From Hydrogenoanaerobacterium saccharovorans (GTDB taxonomy: Bacteria; Bacillota; Clostridia; Oscillospirales; Ruminococcaceae), in NCBI RefSeq assembly GCF_003814745.1, contig NZ_RKRD01000001.1, positions 1,984,001 to 2,048,000 on the forward strand: DNA of 64,000 nt. Direction: 5' to 3'. The first letter of the stretch is position 1. Each line of letters begins with the position of its first letter. A program made the translations under genes and the position numbers. Below, piece after piece: positions 1-9,487 of the stretch. The notes under the pieces were generated by a model. The model saw nothing but the letters and a program-made list of their open reading frames with translations. It did not search any database and had not been told where the DNA came from.

Positions 1-1350
1 TTGCAAATTTAGAAGTTCTTCACGCACCGTAATTTCCTCATCTGTTTTACTAATGGTATTTTGCAAAAGACGAATAAGCGCGTTGATGGTTTCGGTCACC
101 GCCTCTTTATTGCCCTGCCACGATAAATATTTGATAGATGCCAATGTATTATATAAAAAATGAGGATTAATTTGCATTTGTAAAGCATGAATTTCTGATT
201 TTCGTCTTTTTTTCTGCTCTTCAACAAGATTGTTAACATAGATTTCGATTTTGTCTACCATTAAGTTATACACCTGCTGAAGTTCTCTTACTTCATAGCT
301 GCCCTGAATATCTAATAACGGCCGAAAATTGCCCGCTTTCGATTTTTTCATATGTTTTACAAGCGCCGTCAACGGATGCGTAATCCTTCTGGTAATAAAA
401 AATACTAAAGGCACTATGGTACATATTACTACAAAACAGCCCATGAACATAAGCGGCTGCAACTTCAAAAAATCTTTAAGCAAAAAGCTTTTATCTACAA
501 CATTAACTATGTAAACATCATAAATAGGTAAATATCTTGCTATTAAAACGCTTGGTTTCCCGTCATAATCGGCACTGATATAACGATTTTGTGTTCTTAC
601 GTTTTGAATTGCGTAATTCAAAATTTTACTGTTCTGTTTACCCACAATTTCTTTTACATTGCTTGAAATAATAGTTCCATCAGAGGACATCACTAAAATG
701 CGGTTTCCTTCAGATACTGTTCCTTCATACATACTGAAAAAGTCATTTTCATCGATGGATACATAAATCGTACCAAAGTTAGTAGACGAGTAAGGGTCTT
801 TCAGTTGTTTTACTGCCATAATAATATTTTTATTGTATAAGCTCGCGGTTAACCCGCTGTTGCTGAAAGCAAAAAAAAGTTTATTAGGGTTAGCTACTGA
901 TTTTTGTGCAATAGGATGGTTCATCAGTTCAACGGGTGTATAGTTTAGTCTTTCTTGAGTAGATACAAATGCAGTACCGTTTATACCAACACTTACAATA
1001 TGAAATGTCGGAAATTTGCTGGTCTGATCTATGGTTTTTAAATTGCTTTTTATATTATAAAAAAGTTTAAAAAGCCTTTTTTGGTCTTGAATATTTTGCG
1101 TAAAGCATTCTTTTAATGCAGGGTTTTGACGGTAGGTATTGATAACGGAAATTACTTGGCTTGTGTAATCGTTAAAATTCTTGGCAATCTGATCCATCAT
1201 TTTACCGTTTAAAATAGTAAAGCTATCCACAAACAATTTTTCTGTAACCTGAGTTGCCATAATAATGGTAAATAAATTGGTTACAATCAAACTGATGATA
1301 ATAATGATAGATATTTTTAGAAACAAGCTGATTTTTAATCTTTTTTTCAT
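1..1350 (-). CDS. YesM-type sensor histidine kinase (C-terminus outside window)
   Basis: Reading the minus strand from the ATG at 1350 gives 450 uninterrupted codons that run off the window. The protein begins with a transmembrane segment, has a long extracellular sensor region (dCache-like, inferred), a second membrane segment near residue 290, a HAMP-like linker and then the His-kinase box ALQMQINPHFLYNTLAS at about residues 390-405. The histidine in INPHFLYN is the expected phosphorylation site. The ATPase domain lies beyond position 1. It is preceded by AGAGG upstream of the ATG and lies 31 bases after the YesN-type regulator, so the two form one operon transcribed regulator first. In this family the ligands are often sugars or oligosaccharides, but no transporter neighbour is visible here to name one. 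Confidence 0.93.
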   Translation of the reverse strand, partial: MKKRLKISLFLKISIIIIISLIVTNLFTIIMATQVTEKLFVDSFTILNGKMMDQIAKNFNDYTSQVISVINTYRQNPALKECFTQNIQDQKRLFKLFYNIKSNLKTIDQTSKFPTFHIVSVGINGTAFVSTQERLNYTPVELMNHPIAQKSVANPNKLFFAFSNSGLTASLYNKNIIMAVKQLKDPYSSTNFGTIYVSIDENDFFSMYEGTVSEGNRILVMSSDGTIISSNVKEIVGKQNSKILNYAIQNVRTQNRYISADYDGKPSVLIARYLPIYDVYIVNVVDKSFLLKDFLKLQPLMFMGCFVVICTIVPLVFFITRRITHPLTALVKHMKKSKAGNFRPLLDIQGSYEVRELQQVYNLMVDKIEIYVNNLVEEQKKRRKSEIHALQMQINPHFLYNTLASIKYLSWQGNKEAVTETINALIRLLQNTISKTDEEITVREELLNLQ

Positions 1351-1381
1351 GAAGGACCTCTTATATCATTTGTGATCGCAA

Positions 1382-2911
1382 TCAGAGTTTTGCCGAACAC
1401 TTTCTGTATGCCGAAGGATTCATGCCTGTCCTCTTTTTAAATACCTTTCCAAAATAACTTTGGTCAGAATATCCTACTTTCTCGCTAATATCTGCTAACG
1501 GAATATCCGTATCAGTAAGCATTTTTTTGGCACTTTCCACGCGGATATTGTTTAAATACTCATTAAACCCATAACCAGTAAAATTTGAAAAACAGGTTGA
1601 CAAATATGAATAACTAATATGAAAAAATTCTGCAATATGGTTAAGAGTAATTTGCTCGCTGTAATTATCTTCTATATGTTTTAAAATTCTGCCAAACAGT
1701 ACATCTTCCGTATTGCGATGGACAATTGCATACTCTTCTATCGTTTCCAAAATAATCTGTAATTTATCAGCCAACTCCTGCGGACAAGTGGCATTTGTAA
1801 TATAAGCAAAAAACTCCATTTTACGGGCACTGAGCCCCTCCATATCTATACCCATTTCTTCCAGTGTATTTATGGTATTGTATACAATATTCTCAAGCAT
1901 TTTTTTAAGTTCTTGTTCGCGAAGATAGTGCCCATCCTTTAAAGAAAATAGAAATGAAGCCAATTCAGAATAAGCAGCTGTAAAATCCATACATCGAATA
2001 CTTTCGAAATATTTTTTATTATGAAACACAGCATGGATATTAATTTCTTCCAAATCATGCTGAAAAATAATAGTATAATGATTGAAATAAAATTTTAAAT
2101 CTGCTAAGCAAGAAATATAAAGAAATTTAGTTCTCGTCTCCAAATAATTTTGATATTCATCGCCGATTATCCAAAACAAAGTAGGAATGTTTTCAGAAAT
2201 TTCTTTTGCTGCCGCGCAAATTCTCTCAACAGTATGTTTGTATTCACCTTGGTTATAGCAAAATAAAAACACCAAATAAAAGTCATCGGTATATGTAAAA
2301 TAAAAATCGATACCTTGCAGTAATTTTTTAACTACATCTACAATAATTTCTTTTGCGTTATTTTCGTTATGCAGCCCGGTTGCAAAAAGTTTTTTTAAAC
2401 TGCAGCACCAAAGGCAATATCTGTTACCCGGTAAAACTACGTTTTTGGCGTTCAAAGCATCTTTTTTACTGATTAACGTTTTTAATACATCTTTTGCATA
2501 ATCTGCCGTCGGCTGTTCTAAATAGATATTTTGTTTTTGTGCAAGTTGATGCAATTTTTCGAGAAGAACTGCCGGTTCTAACTCTGGTTTTAATATATAA
2601 TCTGCCACACCATATTGAAAAGCCGATTTTACATAAGAAAATTCACTGTGACCGCTTAGCATAATTGTATAAATTTGAGGATGTTTCAAGTTTACGATTT
2701 TCGCCAGTTCCACACCATCCATAATTGGCATTACAACATCACTGATTAATATGTCCGGACGTTCTGTTTCAATCAGTTTCAATGCATCCCGACCATTGGA
2801 GGCTTCTCCGACGATAGTAAAGCTATTGCCCTGCATCCCGATAATGTAACGCAACGCTTGTCTTGTTATGAGTTCATCCTCAACAATAAGTATTTTGCAA
2901 ACAGTCCTCAT
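1382..2911 (-). CDS. YesN-type response regulator, AraC family
   Basis: A CheY-like receiver domain occupies about residues 1-120, with phospho-acceptor Asp58 in ISDVVMPIMDG, acidic residues Glu11/Asp12 and Lys in YILKPE. A long middle region follows, and the C-terminal 100 residues carry two helix-turn-helix motifs of AraC type (ITLNHIAEFFHISYSYLS and IPLADISEKVGYSDQSYFGKVFKK). The ATG at 2911 is preferred over a TTG 15 bases upstream because GGAGGG sits seven bases before it. It is the cognate regulator of the downstream kinase. Its target genes are probably outside the window. Confidence 0.93.
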   Translation of the reverse strand: MRTVCKILIVEDELITRQALRYIIGMQGNSFTIVGEASNGRDALKLIETERPDILISDVVMPIMDGVELAKIVNLKHPQIYTIMLSGHSEFSYVKSAFQYGVADYILKPELEPAVLLEKLHQLAQKQNIYLEQPTADYAKDVLKTLISKKDALNAKNVVLPGNRYCLWCCSLKKLFATGLHNENNAKEIIVDVVKKLLQGIDFYFTYTDDFYLVFLFCYNQGEYKHTVERICAAAKEISENIPTLFWIIGDEYQNYLETRTKFLYISCLADLKFYFNHYTIIFQHDLEEINIHAVFHNKKYFESIRCMDFTAAYSELASFLFSLKDGHYLREQELKKMLENIVYNTINTLEEMGIDMEGLSARKMEFFAYITNATCPQELADKLQIILETIEEYAIVHRNTEDVLFGRILKHIEDNYSEQITLNHIAEFFHISYSYLSTCFSNFTGYGFNEYLNNIRVESAKKMLTDTDIPLADISEKVGYSDQSYFGKVFKKRTGMNPSAYRKCSAKL

Positions 2912-2971
2912 TGGTGTGCCCTCCAATCTGTTTTTCGTTAATACTGATTAAAATTTTCCACATACACCTAT

Positions 2972-3000
2972 ATTATACTGTTATTTTACTCCAATTTCAA
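2972..3000 (-). promoter_or_regulatory. Promoter of the YesN/YesM operon
   Basis: On the minus strand, TTGAAA (3000-2995) and TATAAT (2977-2972) are separated by exactly 17 bases, a near-consensus sigma-A promoter about 60 bases upstream of the regulator start. Confidence 0.7.
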
Positions 3001-3080
3001 TGTCGATGGATTTAAAATATTCACATACAACGGTTTTATTTGATATAAAAGATAAAAGTTTGGACACTTTAGAATTAGCA

Positions 3081-3128
3081 AAAAATAAAGCTGCGTTAAT
3101 ATCGAACTGATAATACAAACACAGCTTT
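3081..3128 (-). terminator. Terminator of the GH3/c-di-GMP operon
   Basis: Minus strand: arms AAAGCTG (3128-3122) and CAGCTTT (3093-3087) enclose a long loop and are followed by ATTTTTT. It sits just after the diguanylate cyclase stop codon and before the YesN promoter. Confidence 0.6.
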
Positions 3129-3149
3129 ATCTTATAACATAAATATTTA

Positions 3150-4289
3150 TTACAATACGAGCGTTTTATTTTTTCCGCTGTTTTTTGCTTGGTACAGTGC
3201 TTTATCTGCATTATTAAAAATATCTTCTGCACTTTGCCCTTCGCGATACTCAGTGATACCTGCACTGAAAGTAATAGAAGAATTTTGTTGAAAGCTATAG
3301 CGGATATTTGAAAAACCGATTCTAACCGATTCGATAATTTCGTAGACTTCTTCAATGGTCTTATCTTTTATAATTAAGCAAAACTCTTCACCGCCGTATC
3401 TTGATAAAAAAATATCGTCATTGTTTTCGTTTCCTTTTAAATTAAGCAATAATTCCGATAATTTTACCAATACTTGATTGCCCGATAAGTGCCCATAGGT
3501 ATCATTTACTGCTTTAAAGTTATCAACATCCAAAATTACCACACAAAGTAATTTTTTGTTCATGTTCATATCTTCAATGCTCGATTGTATTTTTTGCATA
3601 AACGTTTGTTGATTGTATAAATTTGTTAAAGAATCGGTTCGCGTTTTTTCGAATAATTCCAATTGTTTTGCATAACTTTCGCAGATGTACTCTTTATTTA
3701 CCCTTATATAATCAATAAAAACATTTGTTAAATAACAAGAAGCAATTAAAAATATATAAGCAGCAAAAATGTTGATAAAAAAATAATACCAACCTAATTT
3801 GCGAGTAGAATGTATAATTACAGCTAAAACCAACACTATGGCTACTAAAGAAATGTTTCTTGTTATTCTTTTATCTGCGTACAGAGTAGTCATAAACACA
3901 GGAACTACAAAAGAACTTAACGTTATACTTGTAACATAATGTGTAAATGCTACAACAAATGAAATAACCAACGCAGCGATTACTATGGAATAGTTTTTTG
4001 TTTTTGTACTGTGTTTTAATGATTTTTGTATTTTTTTGTTTGTGACTAAACAGAGAATATTTAAAAATGATGGAACTAATACGAATTCTAGTAAATAGTT
4101 TATTATTTTTTTACCATCTAATTCATTGAAGGGCTTCGAAATGAAAAAAACCACAATTTCAACAAAGAATATTAGCAATACAATAATCCAGAGTGTTTTT
4201 TCAATCTTATTTCTCCATTCATTCATTGAATAATTCGGTCTTTTAATTTCCACATCTTCACCCGCCATTTTTAATGGTTTTTTAAACAT
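3150..4289 (-). CDS. Membrane-bound diguanylate cyclase (GGDEF)
   Basis: About 200 N-terminal residues form roughly six hydrophobic helices. The C-terminal half is a GGDEF domain with the DSLTNLYNQQTF start motif, the metal-binding Asp in ILDVDNFKAVND and an intact active-site GGEEF near residue 300. This predicts synthesis of c-di-GMP from two GTP. The RxxD allosteric inhibition site normally five residues before GG is not present (NDDI there), so product feedback inhibition is unlikely. It starts three bases after the stop of the upstream HD-GYP gene, so the operon carries both a likely synthase and a likely phosphodiesterase. No clear ribosome site precedes the ATG, which suggests translational coupling. 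Confidence 0.9.
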   Translation of the reverse strand: MFKKPLKMAGEDVEIKRPNYSMNEWRNKIEKTLWIIVLLIFFVEIVVFFISKPFNELDGKKIINYLLEFVLVPSFLNILCLVTNKKIQKSLKHSTKTKNYSIVIAALVISFVVAFTHYVTSITLSSFVVPVFMTTLYADKRITRNISLVAIVLVLAVIIHSTRKLGWYYFFINIFAAYIFLIASCYLTNVFIDYIRVNKEYICESYAKQLELFEKTRTDSLTNLYNQQTFMQKIQSSIEDMNMNKKLLCVVILDVDNFKAVNDTYGHLSGNQVLVKLSELLLNLKGNENNDDIFLSRYGGEEFCLIIKDKTIEEVYEIIESVRIGFSNIRYSFQQNSSITFSAGITEYREGQSAEDIFNNADKALYQAKNSGKNKTLVL

Positions 4290-4292
4290 ATT

Positions 4293-6860
4293 TTAAATTA
4301 CGATGGCGTCTTCTGTTGTTAAACGGTCTATTACTGTAGAGGATTCTTGCGGAACAATATTACCCGACCGAACAAGACTGCTAAACAAAGATGCAAGATA
4401 AGGGTCAAATTGTTTTCCGGCTTCTTTGTCCAGTTCATCTAGAGCATATTCAATCGAACAGGCATCCTTATAACTTCGCTTTGATATAATCGCATCGAAA
4501 GAATCAGCAATACATAGTATTCTTGCTGAAAGCGGAATATCCTCCCCTGCAATTCGCCTGGGGTAACCTTGCCCATCATAGCGTTCATGATGACCAATCA
4601 CTGCGGGAATTACATAGTCTAAACTTGGAAGATGGCGAATAATACCAATGGAGTCTTCTACATGCCTCTTCATAATCTCATATTGCTCAGGTGTAAGCTT
4701 GCCGTGTTTATTTAAAATTTGTTCGTCAATACCGATTTTCCCTATATCGTGCAAAAGTGCAGCCTCACGGATAATTTCAATTGTATCCTTATTTAACCCT
4801 AAAGCTTTTGTCAACTCAGTTGAATAATAAGCAACATTTTTTGAGTGGTTAAATGTATAATGGTCTTTTGTATCTATCGCAGCCGTAAGAGCAAAAATGG
4901 TAGGAGCGTATTCAGAATAAATTTCTTCCTTATCCTGCATTATAAAACTTCCCTGTTCTTTTTGCCCCTCAAAACTTTTACCTGCAGTATAAACCATAAT
5001 TGAATTTTTACCGCTGCGTTTTACTTGATATACCGCCATATCTACATTTTGCAGCAACTGCTTCAGAGTGGTTGCACCGTACGGTATCGCACTGATACCT
5101 ACACTGATTGTAAGCGCCTTTAACGTATAATCAGAAGACTTTTTGTTCATATCCATAATTTGTTTGCGAATATTTTCAGCAAGGCACTTTGCCGAAAGCA
5201 AATCGTATTTAGGCAGAAGTACCGCAAATTCCTTGCCGCTGTATCGCGCTACATATCCTGCAGCCCCTGTACTGTTTTTAATAATACCCGCTGCTATCTG
5301 CAACGCCAGATCTCCCTCTTTGTTGCCATAAAGCTGATTATACAGCTTAAAATCATCAATGCTGAGAATCATCAGTGCAAGAGACTCATTTTTATTCTTT
5401 TCGTATTCTTCATTGAGAATCTCATAAAAATATTTTCGATTGAATACGCCCGTTAATTCGTCGGTGCGTGCCTCCGTAACTGCTTTTTCATACAGTCTGG
5501 AATTTCTTACGGCAATTGATGCAATCGTTTTTACTGAAGATAAAAAATTGATATCATCACAGATAAAATCGTTTTTATCTTTACCCGTAAGCAGGATAAT
5601 CCCTACCATACTGTTCTCGTCAATAAGCGGTACACAGCATTCGATTTCAAATTCGGATAGTTGTTGTTTTTCAATTTCCCACATAGATTTGTAGATTGCT
5701 GTTCGTTTAAAATCCTTCAGCATCATACACTCGTTATTGGTTTTCAGCCACTGCACAATAGGGTTGTCTTGCTGAAAGGTGAACGTATTTTTGTCAAGAG
5801 AACTGGTACTGCGGGCAAAAATATAGTTTTGCTCGTTGTTATCGGCAATGCAAACATATACTCTTCTGACGGAAATTGTATTTTGAATGACTTGAACAAG
5901 TTCCTCTAAAATTTCATCAACTTTTAAGCTTTTGCTCACAGCTATGCTGAATTGCCTGAGGTTCTCCGCTTGAACAATCTCATCTTTTACAAAAACCCTA
6001 TCAATAAAGCCTTTCATTGCATAATAAATCAAATGTGTAGCTGCCGAAAAAAGTACCGCGATAATTAATATCTGATACTCCATCAAAATGGGAAAATGCA
6101 TACGAATAAATGTTTCCATCGGTCGTATAAAATTGACAAATAAGCAAAATGAAATAACCGCAGCCAATGCGTAACAATTGCTGCGCATAATAAGCAATTT
6201 TAATCGAAATAGCCTTTTTTGATATAATGCATAATACAAACAAACTGCGTAGCCGACGCCCGAGGCTATGTCATATGGTACGCCTTTAAACATTGGCAGC
6301 ATAATAACAAAATTGCCAATAAATATGATTGAAATACCTGCTATAATAGGTAAAAATTGTTGCTTTGTAATTACATTTTTTCCATTTGTTTTGATAAGCA
6401 CTATGATTATTTGAACAACAACAAGCAAACAGAAAATAAATAAAACCGAAACCGCCCAGGTGGGATAATAAACGAACACGGTTTCTCCGTTTTCAGCAAG
6501 TTTCAGTTTAGGCGGCGCCAAAAAAAAGCCGGTTCGCATATTAATAATGTTGATAAGCAATAAGCTCACTACGCCTACCATGTTGAATGCCGAGCGCTTT
6601 ACCCCTATGTATTTATACACAAAATTGAGCAAACCGCAAGGGAACATAATCAGCCCAAATAATGACAAATCGTACCACACTTTTACAGAGGGCCAAATCT
6701 GCATGCGCATACAAAAGGATGCCCCTGTCCAAACAATAAGTAAAAATAGCATCCATAAAAAAGCATTGATCAATTTATTCCTTTTTGATGCAAGAAAAGG
6801 CAGTCCCATAAATAAATAGCAAAAAAGAGCAATTACGGGGATTTGTACAAAACTGCCCAT
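4293..6860 (-). CDS. 7TM-GAF-GGDEF(degenerate)-HD-GYP signalling protein
   Basis: Domain order: about seven to eight membrane helices in residues 1-290, resembling the N-terminal 7TM receptor module of some histidine kinases; a GAF-like domain about 300-450; a GGDEF domain about 480-640; and an HD-GYP domain about 670-840. The GGDEF signature is SGKEF, so cyclase activity is probably lost and the domain may only bind GTP or c-di-GMP. The HD-GYP domain is intact, with HDIGKIGI and HHERYDGQGYP, which predicts c-di-GMP hydrolysis to pGpG or GMP. The start codon overlaps the stop of the GH3 gene (TAATG), so translation is coupled. It may sense a small molecule at the membrane and adjust c-di-GMP (inference). 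Confidence 0.9.
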   Translation of the reverse strand: MGSFVQIPVIALFCYLFMGLPFLASKRNKLINAFLWMLFLLIVWTGASFCMRMQIWPSVKVWYDLSLFGLIMFPCGLLNFVYKYIGVKRSAFNMVGVVSLLLINIINMRTGFFLAPPKLKLAENGETVFVYYPTWAVSVLFIFCLLVVVQIIIVLIKTNGKNVITKQQFLPIIAGISIIFIGNFVIMLPMFKGVPYDIASGVGYAVCLYYALYQKRLFRLKLLIMRSNCYALAAVISFCLFVNFIRPMETFIRMHFPILMEYQILIIAVLFSAATHLIYYAMKGFIDRVFVKDEIVQAENLRQFSIAVSKSLKVDEILEELVQVIQNTISVRRVYVCIADNNEQNYIFARSTSSLDKNTFTFQQDNPIVQWLKTNNECMMLKDFKRTAIYKSMWEIEKQQLSEFEIECCVPLIDENSMVGIILLTGKDKNDFICDDINFLSSVKTIASIAVRNSRLYEKAVTEARTDELTGVFNRKYFYEILNEEYEKNKNESLALMILSIDDFKLYNQLYGNKEGDLALQIAAGIIKNSTGAAGYVARYSGKEFAVLLPKYDLLSAKCLAENIRKQIMDMNKKSSDYTLKALTISVGISAIPYGATTLKQLLQNVDMAVYQVKRSGKNSIMVYTAGKSFEGQKEQGSFIMQDKEEIYSEYAPTIFALTAAIDTKDHYTFNHSKNVAYYSTELTKALGLNKDTIEIIREAALLHDIGKIGIDEQILNKHGKLTPEQYEIMKRHVEDSIGIIRHLPSLDYVIPAVIGHHERYDGQGYPRRIAGEDIPLSARILCIADSFDAIISKRSYKDACSIEYALDELDKEAGKQFDPYLASLFSSLVRSGNIVPQESSTVIDRLTTEDAIVI

Positions 6861-8494
6861 TAAATGATACCTCCCCTATAGGTTACATGGCATTCATTCT
6901 GAACTGCTAAAAGTTCAGAAATATCATAACGAGCAGGATTGACACGGCGCATTTTTCTGCCTGTTTTACGCTGATATTCTTTAAATGTACCACAGCGGAC
7001 AATCGTTATTTCAAGCGGTTCTATACCTAAAATACGCTTTAAATCTCGGTAATCGTTATCCACATATTTAAAATAGACCTCTAAATGTTCACGAAGAATC
7101 TCTTTACCGATTGCTTGGGTCATAAGCGTTTCAGGTACTATTTCAACATAGAGGTGCAAAAACGGTCGCTTTTTATCGGAGAATTCTTTCGCTGCAACCC
7201 AATCTTCTACAGGCAAACCGGACAGTTCTATCACTTTTGAAATCGAGTTTTCTGTAATTCGGGTAAAACCAGCAATATCAATTACGGTTGGAATACGATC
7301 AATATATCGGAATCTTGGGATATTTGTATGATCCTCTCTGCTCGATAGACCAAGACAGCGGTAAACATCACCCACCCTATAACGGACAAATGCTCCGCCT
7401 TTGAATACAGAGATTACAAGCTCGTACTTTTCGCCCGGAACCACTTCGTTCATCAGTACGGTATATGGCTGATACTCTTCATCGTCCAAGCTTTTGTTCA
7501 TTTCTTGTTCGGGTATAAATTCATAAAAGCATGCGTCGGGGAAAAAATAAAGCCCGTTTTTGTTCCAGGTCTCCGTTCCAACACAGGTAGGTTCGGTGCC
7601 TGCAAACAACTCCGTTGGACGAATTCCCCATAAGTCTTCAAGGTCATCTTTGTAGCAATCGTTATCGGTACCTGCGCATACAAAGCCTTTTAATCGAAAT
7701 AAGTCCTTTGGTTTTAATGATCTGCCTTCTTTTTTACAGCGAATTCTCGCCCTGATAATCCGTAAAATCGTCAAAGGCGAGTAGTTGAGAATTGATTTTT
7801 GGCTTCCGGTTGAACTCCCGTTACCAAGACTGGTTACTGACTGACTGATATAATACGCGACACTGCCCATACCAAAGAAAAAATCAATGCCCTTGCTGAG
7901 CCCTAATTTGAAACCTTTTTTGTTGCGCTCGCTGAAAGACAATTTGACTGCCTCTTTAACGGGAGGCAAAAACTCAAAACCAATGGCATCGTTAAGCGAT
8001 GGCGGAATAAGCCCGGTAAGATAAGGAAGCGGAGCAAACCCATAGAGCACCTTGTCGGTAGGTTTTACATCAAATACTCCTCTCTCCGTTGCCGTGCAAA
8101 TAATCAATGCTGAAATGAGATTGTTACGATATGTATCGAGCATTCCCTTCGTATAAGGGGCTACTTTCACCGGATGCTGCCCGCCCTCCCAGGTGGTTTC
8201 TATCCAAACAATCGGCGGCTCGGGCAGAATATCATTCTTTTTTTGAAGCAGCAAATCCGCATAATCGTTGTAAGTTGTCAGAGGTATCTGAGAGCGAAAT
8301 TCTTCGATTGTCTGAGGATTTTTGGAGCCTAAAATGCTTTTACCGAGTTCGCTGTTACTCCATAAACGCACTTGTTCCAGCATCAACCTGTTTTGGATCA
8401 ACATGTAGCTGTCCATATCCAGGTCTAAAAAACCGCAGTATTCCTGCCAAATTTCATCATATTTTCTTTTTTTCAGTTTTTCGCTGAGCTTCAT
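6860..8494 (-). CDS. GH3 family acyl-acid amido synthetase
   Basis: The 544-residue protein matches the GH3 auxin-responsive-promoter family of adenylate-forming enzymes. Family-like features are an ATP-binding loop GSSTGSQKS near residue 230, the FAGTEPTCVGTETW region, the FFPDACFYEFIP segment and VRYRVGDVYRC. In plants such enzymes adenylate a carboxylic acid and join it to an amino acid. Bacterial members are mostly uncharacterised, so the substrates here are unknown. It is the second gene of a four-gene operon, 14 bases after a methyltransferase-like membrane protein and fused by TAATG to the 7TM/HD-GYP gene, so it may make or modify a signal molecule (inference). Confidence 0.85.
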   Translation of the reverse strand: MKLSEKLKKRKYDEIWQEYCGFLDLDMDSYMLIQNRLMLEQVRLWSNSELGKSILGSKNPQTIEEFRSQIPLTTYNDYADLLLQKKNDILPEPPIVWIETTWEGGQHPVKVAPYTKGMLDTYRNNLISALIICTATERGVFDVKPTDKVLYGFAPLPYLTGLIPPSLNDAIGFEFLPPVKEAVKLSFSERNKKGFKLGLSKGIDFFFGMGSVAYYISQSVTSLGNGSSTGSQKSILNYSPLTILRIIRARIRCKKEGRSLKPKDLFRLKGFVCAGTDNDCYKDDLEDLWGIRPTELFAGTEPTCVGTETWNKNGLYFFPDACFYEFIPEQEMNKSLDDEEYQPYTVLMNEVVPGEKYELVISVFKGGAFVRYRVGDVYRCLGLSSREDHTNIPRFRYIDRIPTVIDIAGFTRITENSISKVIELSGLPVEDWVAAKEFSDKKRPFLHLYVEIVPETLMTQAIGKEILREHLEVYFKYVDNDYRDLKRILGIEPLEITIVRCGTFKEYQRKTGRKMRRVNPARYDISELLAVQNECHVTYRGGII

Positions 8495-8508
8495 GACATT
8501 CTTTCACC

Positions 8509-9060
8509 TCACCCTCTGATAGATTGAATGCAACGGCTTAAACTGTCAAAGGAAGGTATCAAAAACGGAGTATCTTTTTTATAGAGCCCATAATCAATAA
8601 AAGTTTTTGGAAAGGTCCATTTGTCCTGAAAACAGATGTAGCCGATATTGCAAATGCACATAGCAGCGGCATAAACCGCTAAAATGGCAGATGGAAATGT
8701 TAAATACAAAAAAAGATATAACCCCATAAACCATAGTACACCGGGGTGGCGGCACAGAGCATAAACACCAGTTTTGCAAACATACCTGTTCTTTGGGTTT
8801 GTTACATAGGTTTTAGAAAATGGTAATGCAAAAAACAGGGTATAAATAAGCAAAACAAAAAATAAAACCGAAAAAACAAAATACTGCCAGTTGGGCAGCC
8901 CTATCTGATATTGTATTAAAATAGCAACAGTTGAAAACAGATGAAGCATGCAGCCAAATAAGAACAAAGCATTAAGAACTTTGTTTGTCCATTTTACGCT
9001 GTTGATATCATAGATTAAAAATAGAAAGAAACTGATAATTCCTACAATTATGTAAATCAA
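8509..9060 (-). CDS. Isoprenylcysteine methyltransferase-like membrane protein
   Basis: A 183-residue polytopic protein with about five hydrophobic helices. The C-terminal half contains LCRHPGVLWFMG and later YGLYKKDTPFLIPS, which match the RHPxY and YxxYxxxxPxxxP signatures of the ICMT/PEMT/NnrU membrane methyltransferase fold that binds S-adenosylmethionine. An upstream in-frame TTG at 9108 has no ribosome site. The TTG at 9060 is preferred because AAAGGAG lies seven bases before it. It heads the GH3 operon and could methylate a small carboxylate or lipid. The exact substrate cannot be told from sequence. Confidence 0.65.
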   Translation of the reverse strand: MIYIIVGIISFFLFLIYDINSVKWTNKVLNALFLFGCMLHLFSTVAILIQYQIGLPNWQYFVFSVLFFVLLIYTLFFALPFSKTYVTNPKNRYVCKTGVYALCRHPGVLWFMGLYLFLYLTFPSAILAVYAAAMCICNIGYICFQDKWTFPKTFIDYGLYKKDTPFLIPSFDSLSRCIQSIRG

Positions 9061-9411
9061 ATACTTTTCTCCTTTAGTTAAAGGGTTCGAAAATAACTGT
9101 ATAACCAAAATTTTAGTTATTAACTTCTTTATCGTTAAATAATCGTTGTTTATTATAGAATTTACAAGATTTACATCAATTTATTTTATCACACTTTACT
9201 ATGTAACACAATTAAACAGGTAAAATGCCATAAAATTCCATCAGAATATTTAGTGCAATTTACATGATTGTTTCTATTATTCCATACTATGGTAACGGCA
9301 AAGTAATATTTTGGAGATAAAATGCGAAAAATGATTATTTTGCTTATTTCTTGCAGAAATTTTCTTCTTAGTTTTGTTAATATAGTCAAATAAATCCTGA
9401 TACAAACATAT
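9061..9411. other. AT-rich intergenic stretch without recognised gene
   Basis: This lies between the ilv operon terminator and the GH3 operon start. It probably holds the GH3 operon promoter, but no consensus pair stood out. An 84-codon open frame on the minus strand (9189-9443) has no ribosome site and no recognisable motif and overlaps the terminator, so it is not called. Confidence 0.5.
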
Positions 9412-9475
9412 AAAAACTGCTGCATCTTATGAAATAGCATCAAAAAACTGATACTATATTAGACACAGCAGTTTT
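9412..9475 (-). terminator. Terminator of the ilv operon
   Basis: Minus strand: outer arms AAAACTGCTG (9475-9466) and CAGCAGTTTT (9422-9413) followed by a short T-rich run. A second nested hairpin, AGTATCA/TGATGCT, fills the loop. It begins about a dozen bases after the ilvD stop. Confidence 0.75.
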
Positions 9476-9487
9476 ATAATTAGTAAA

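Noticed and set aside
9189..9443. An 84-codon frame between ilvD and the GH3 operon
   Set aside because: No ribosome site or motif, very AT-rich, and it runs into the ilv terminator.
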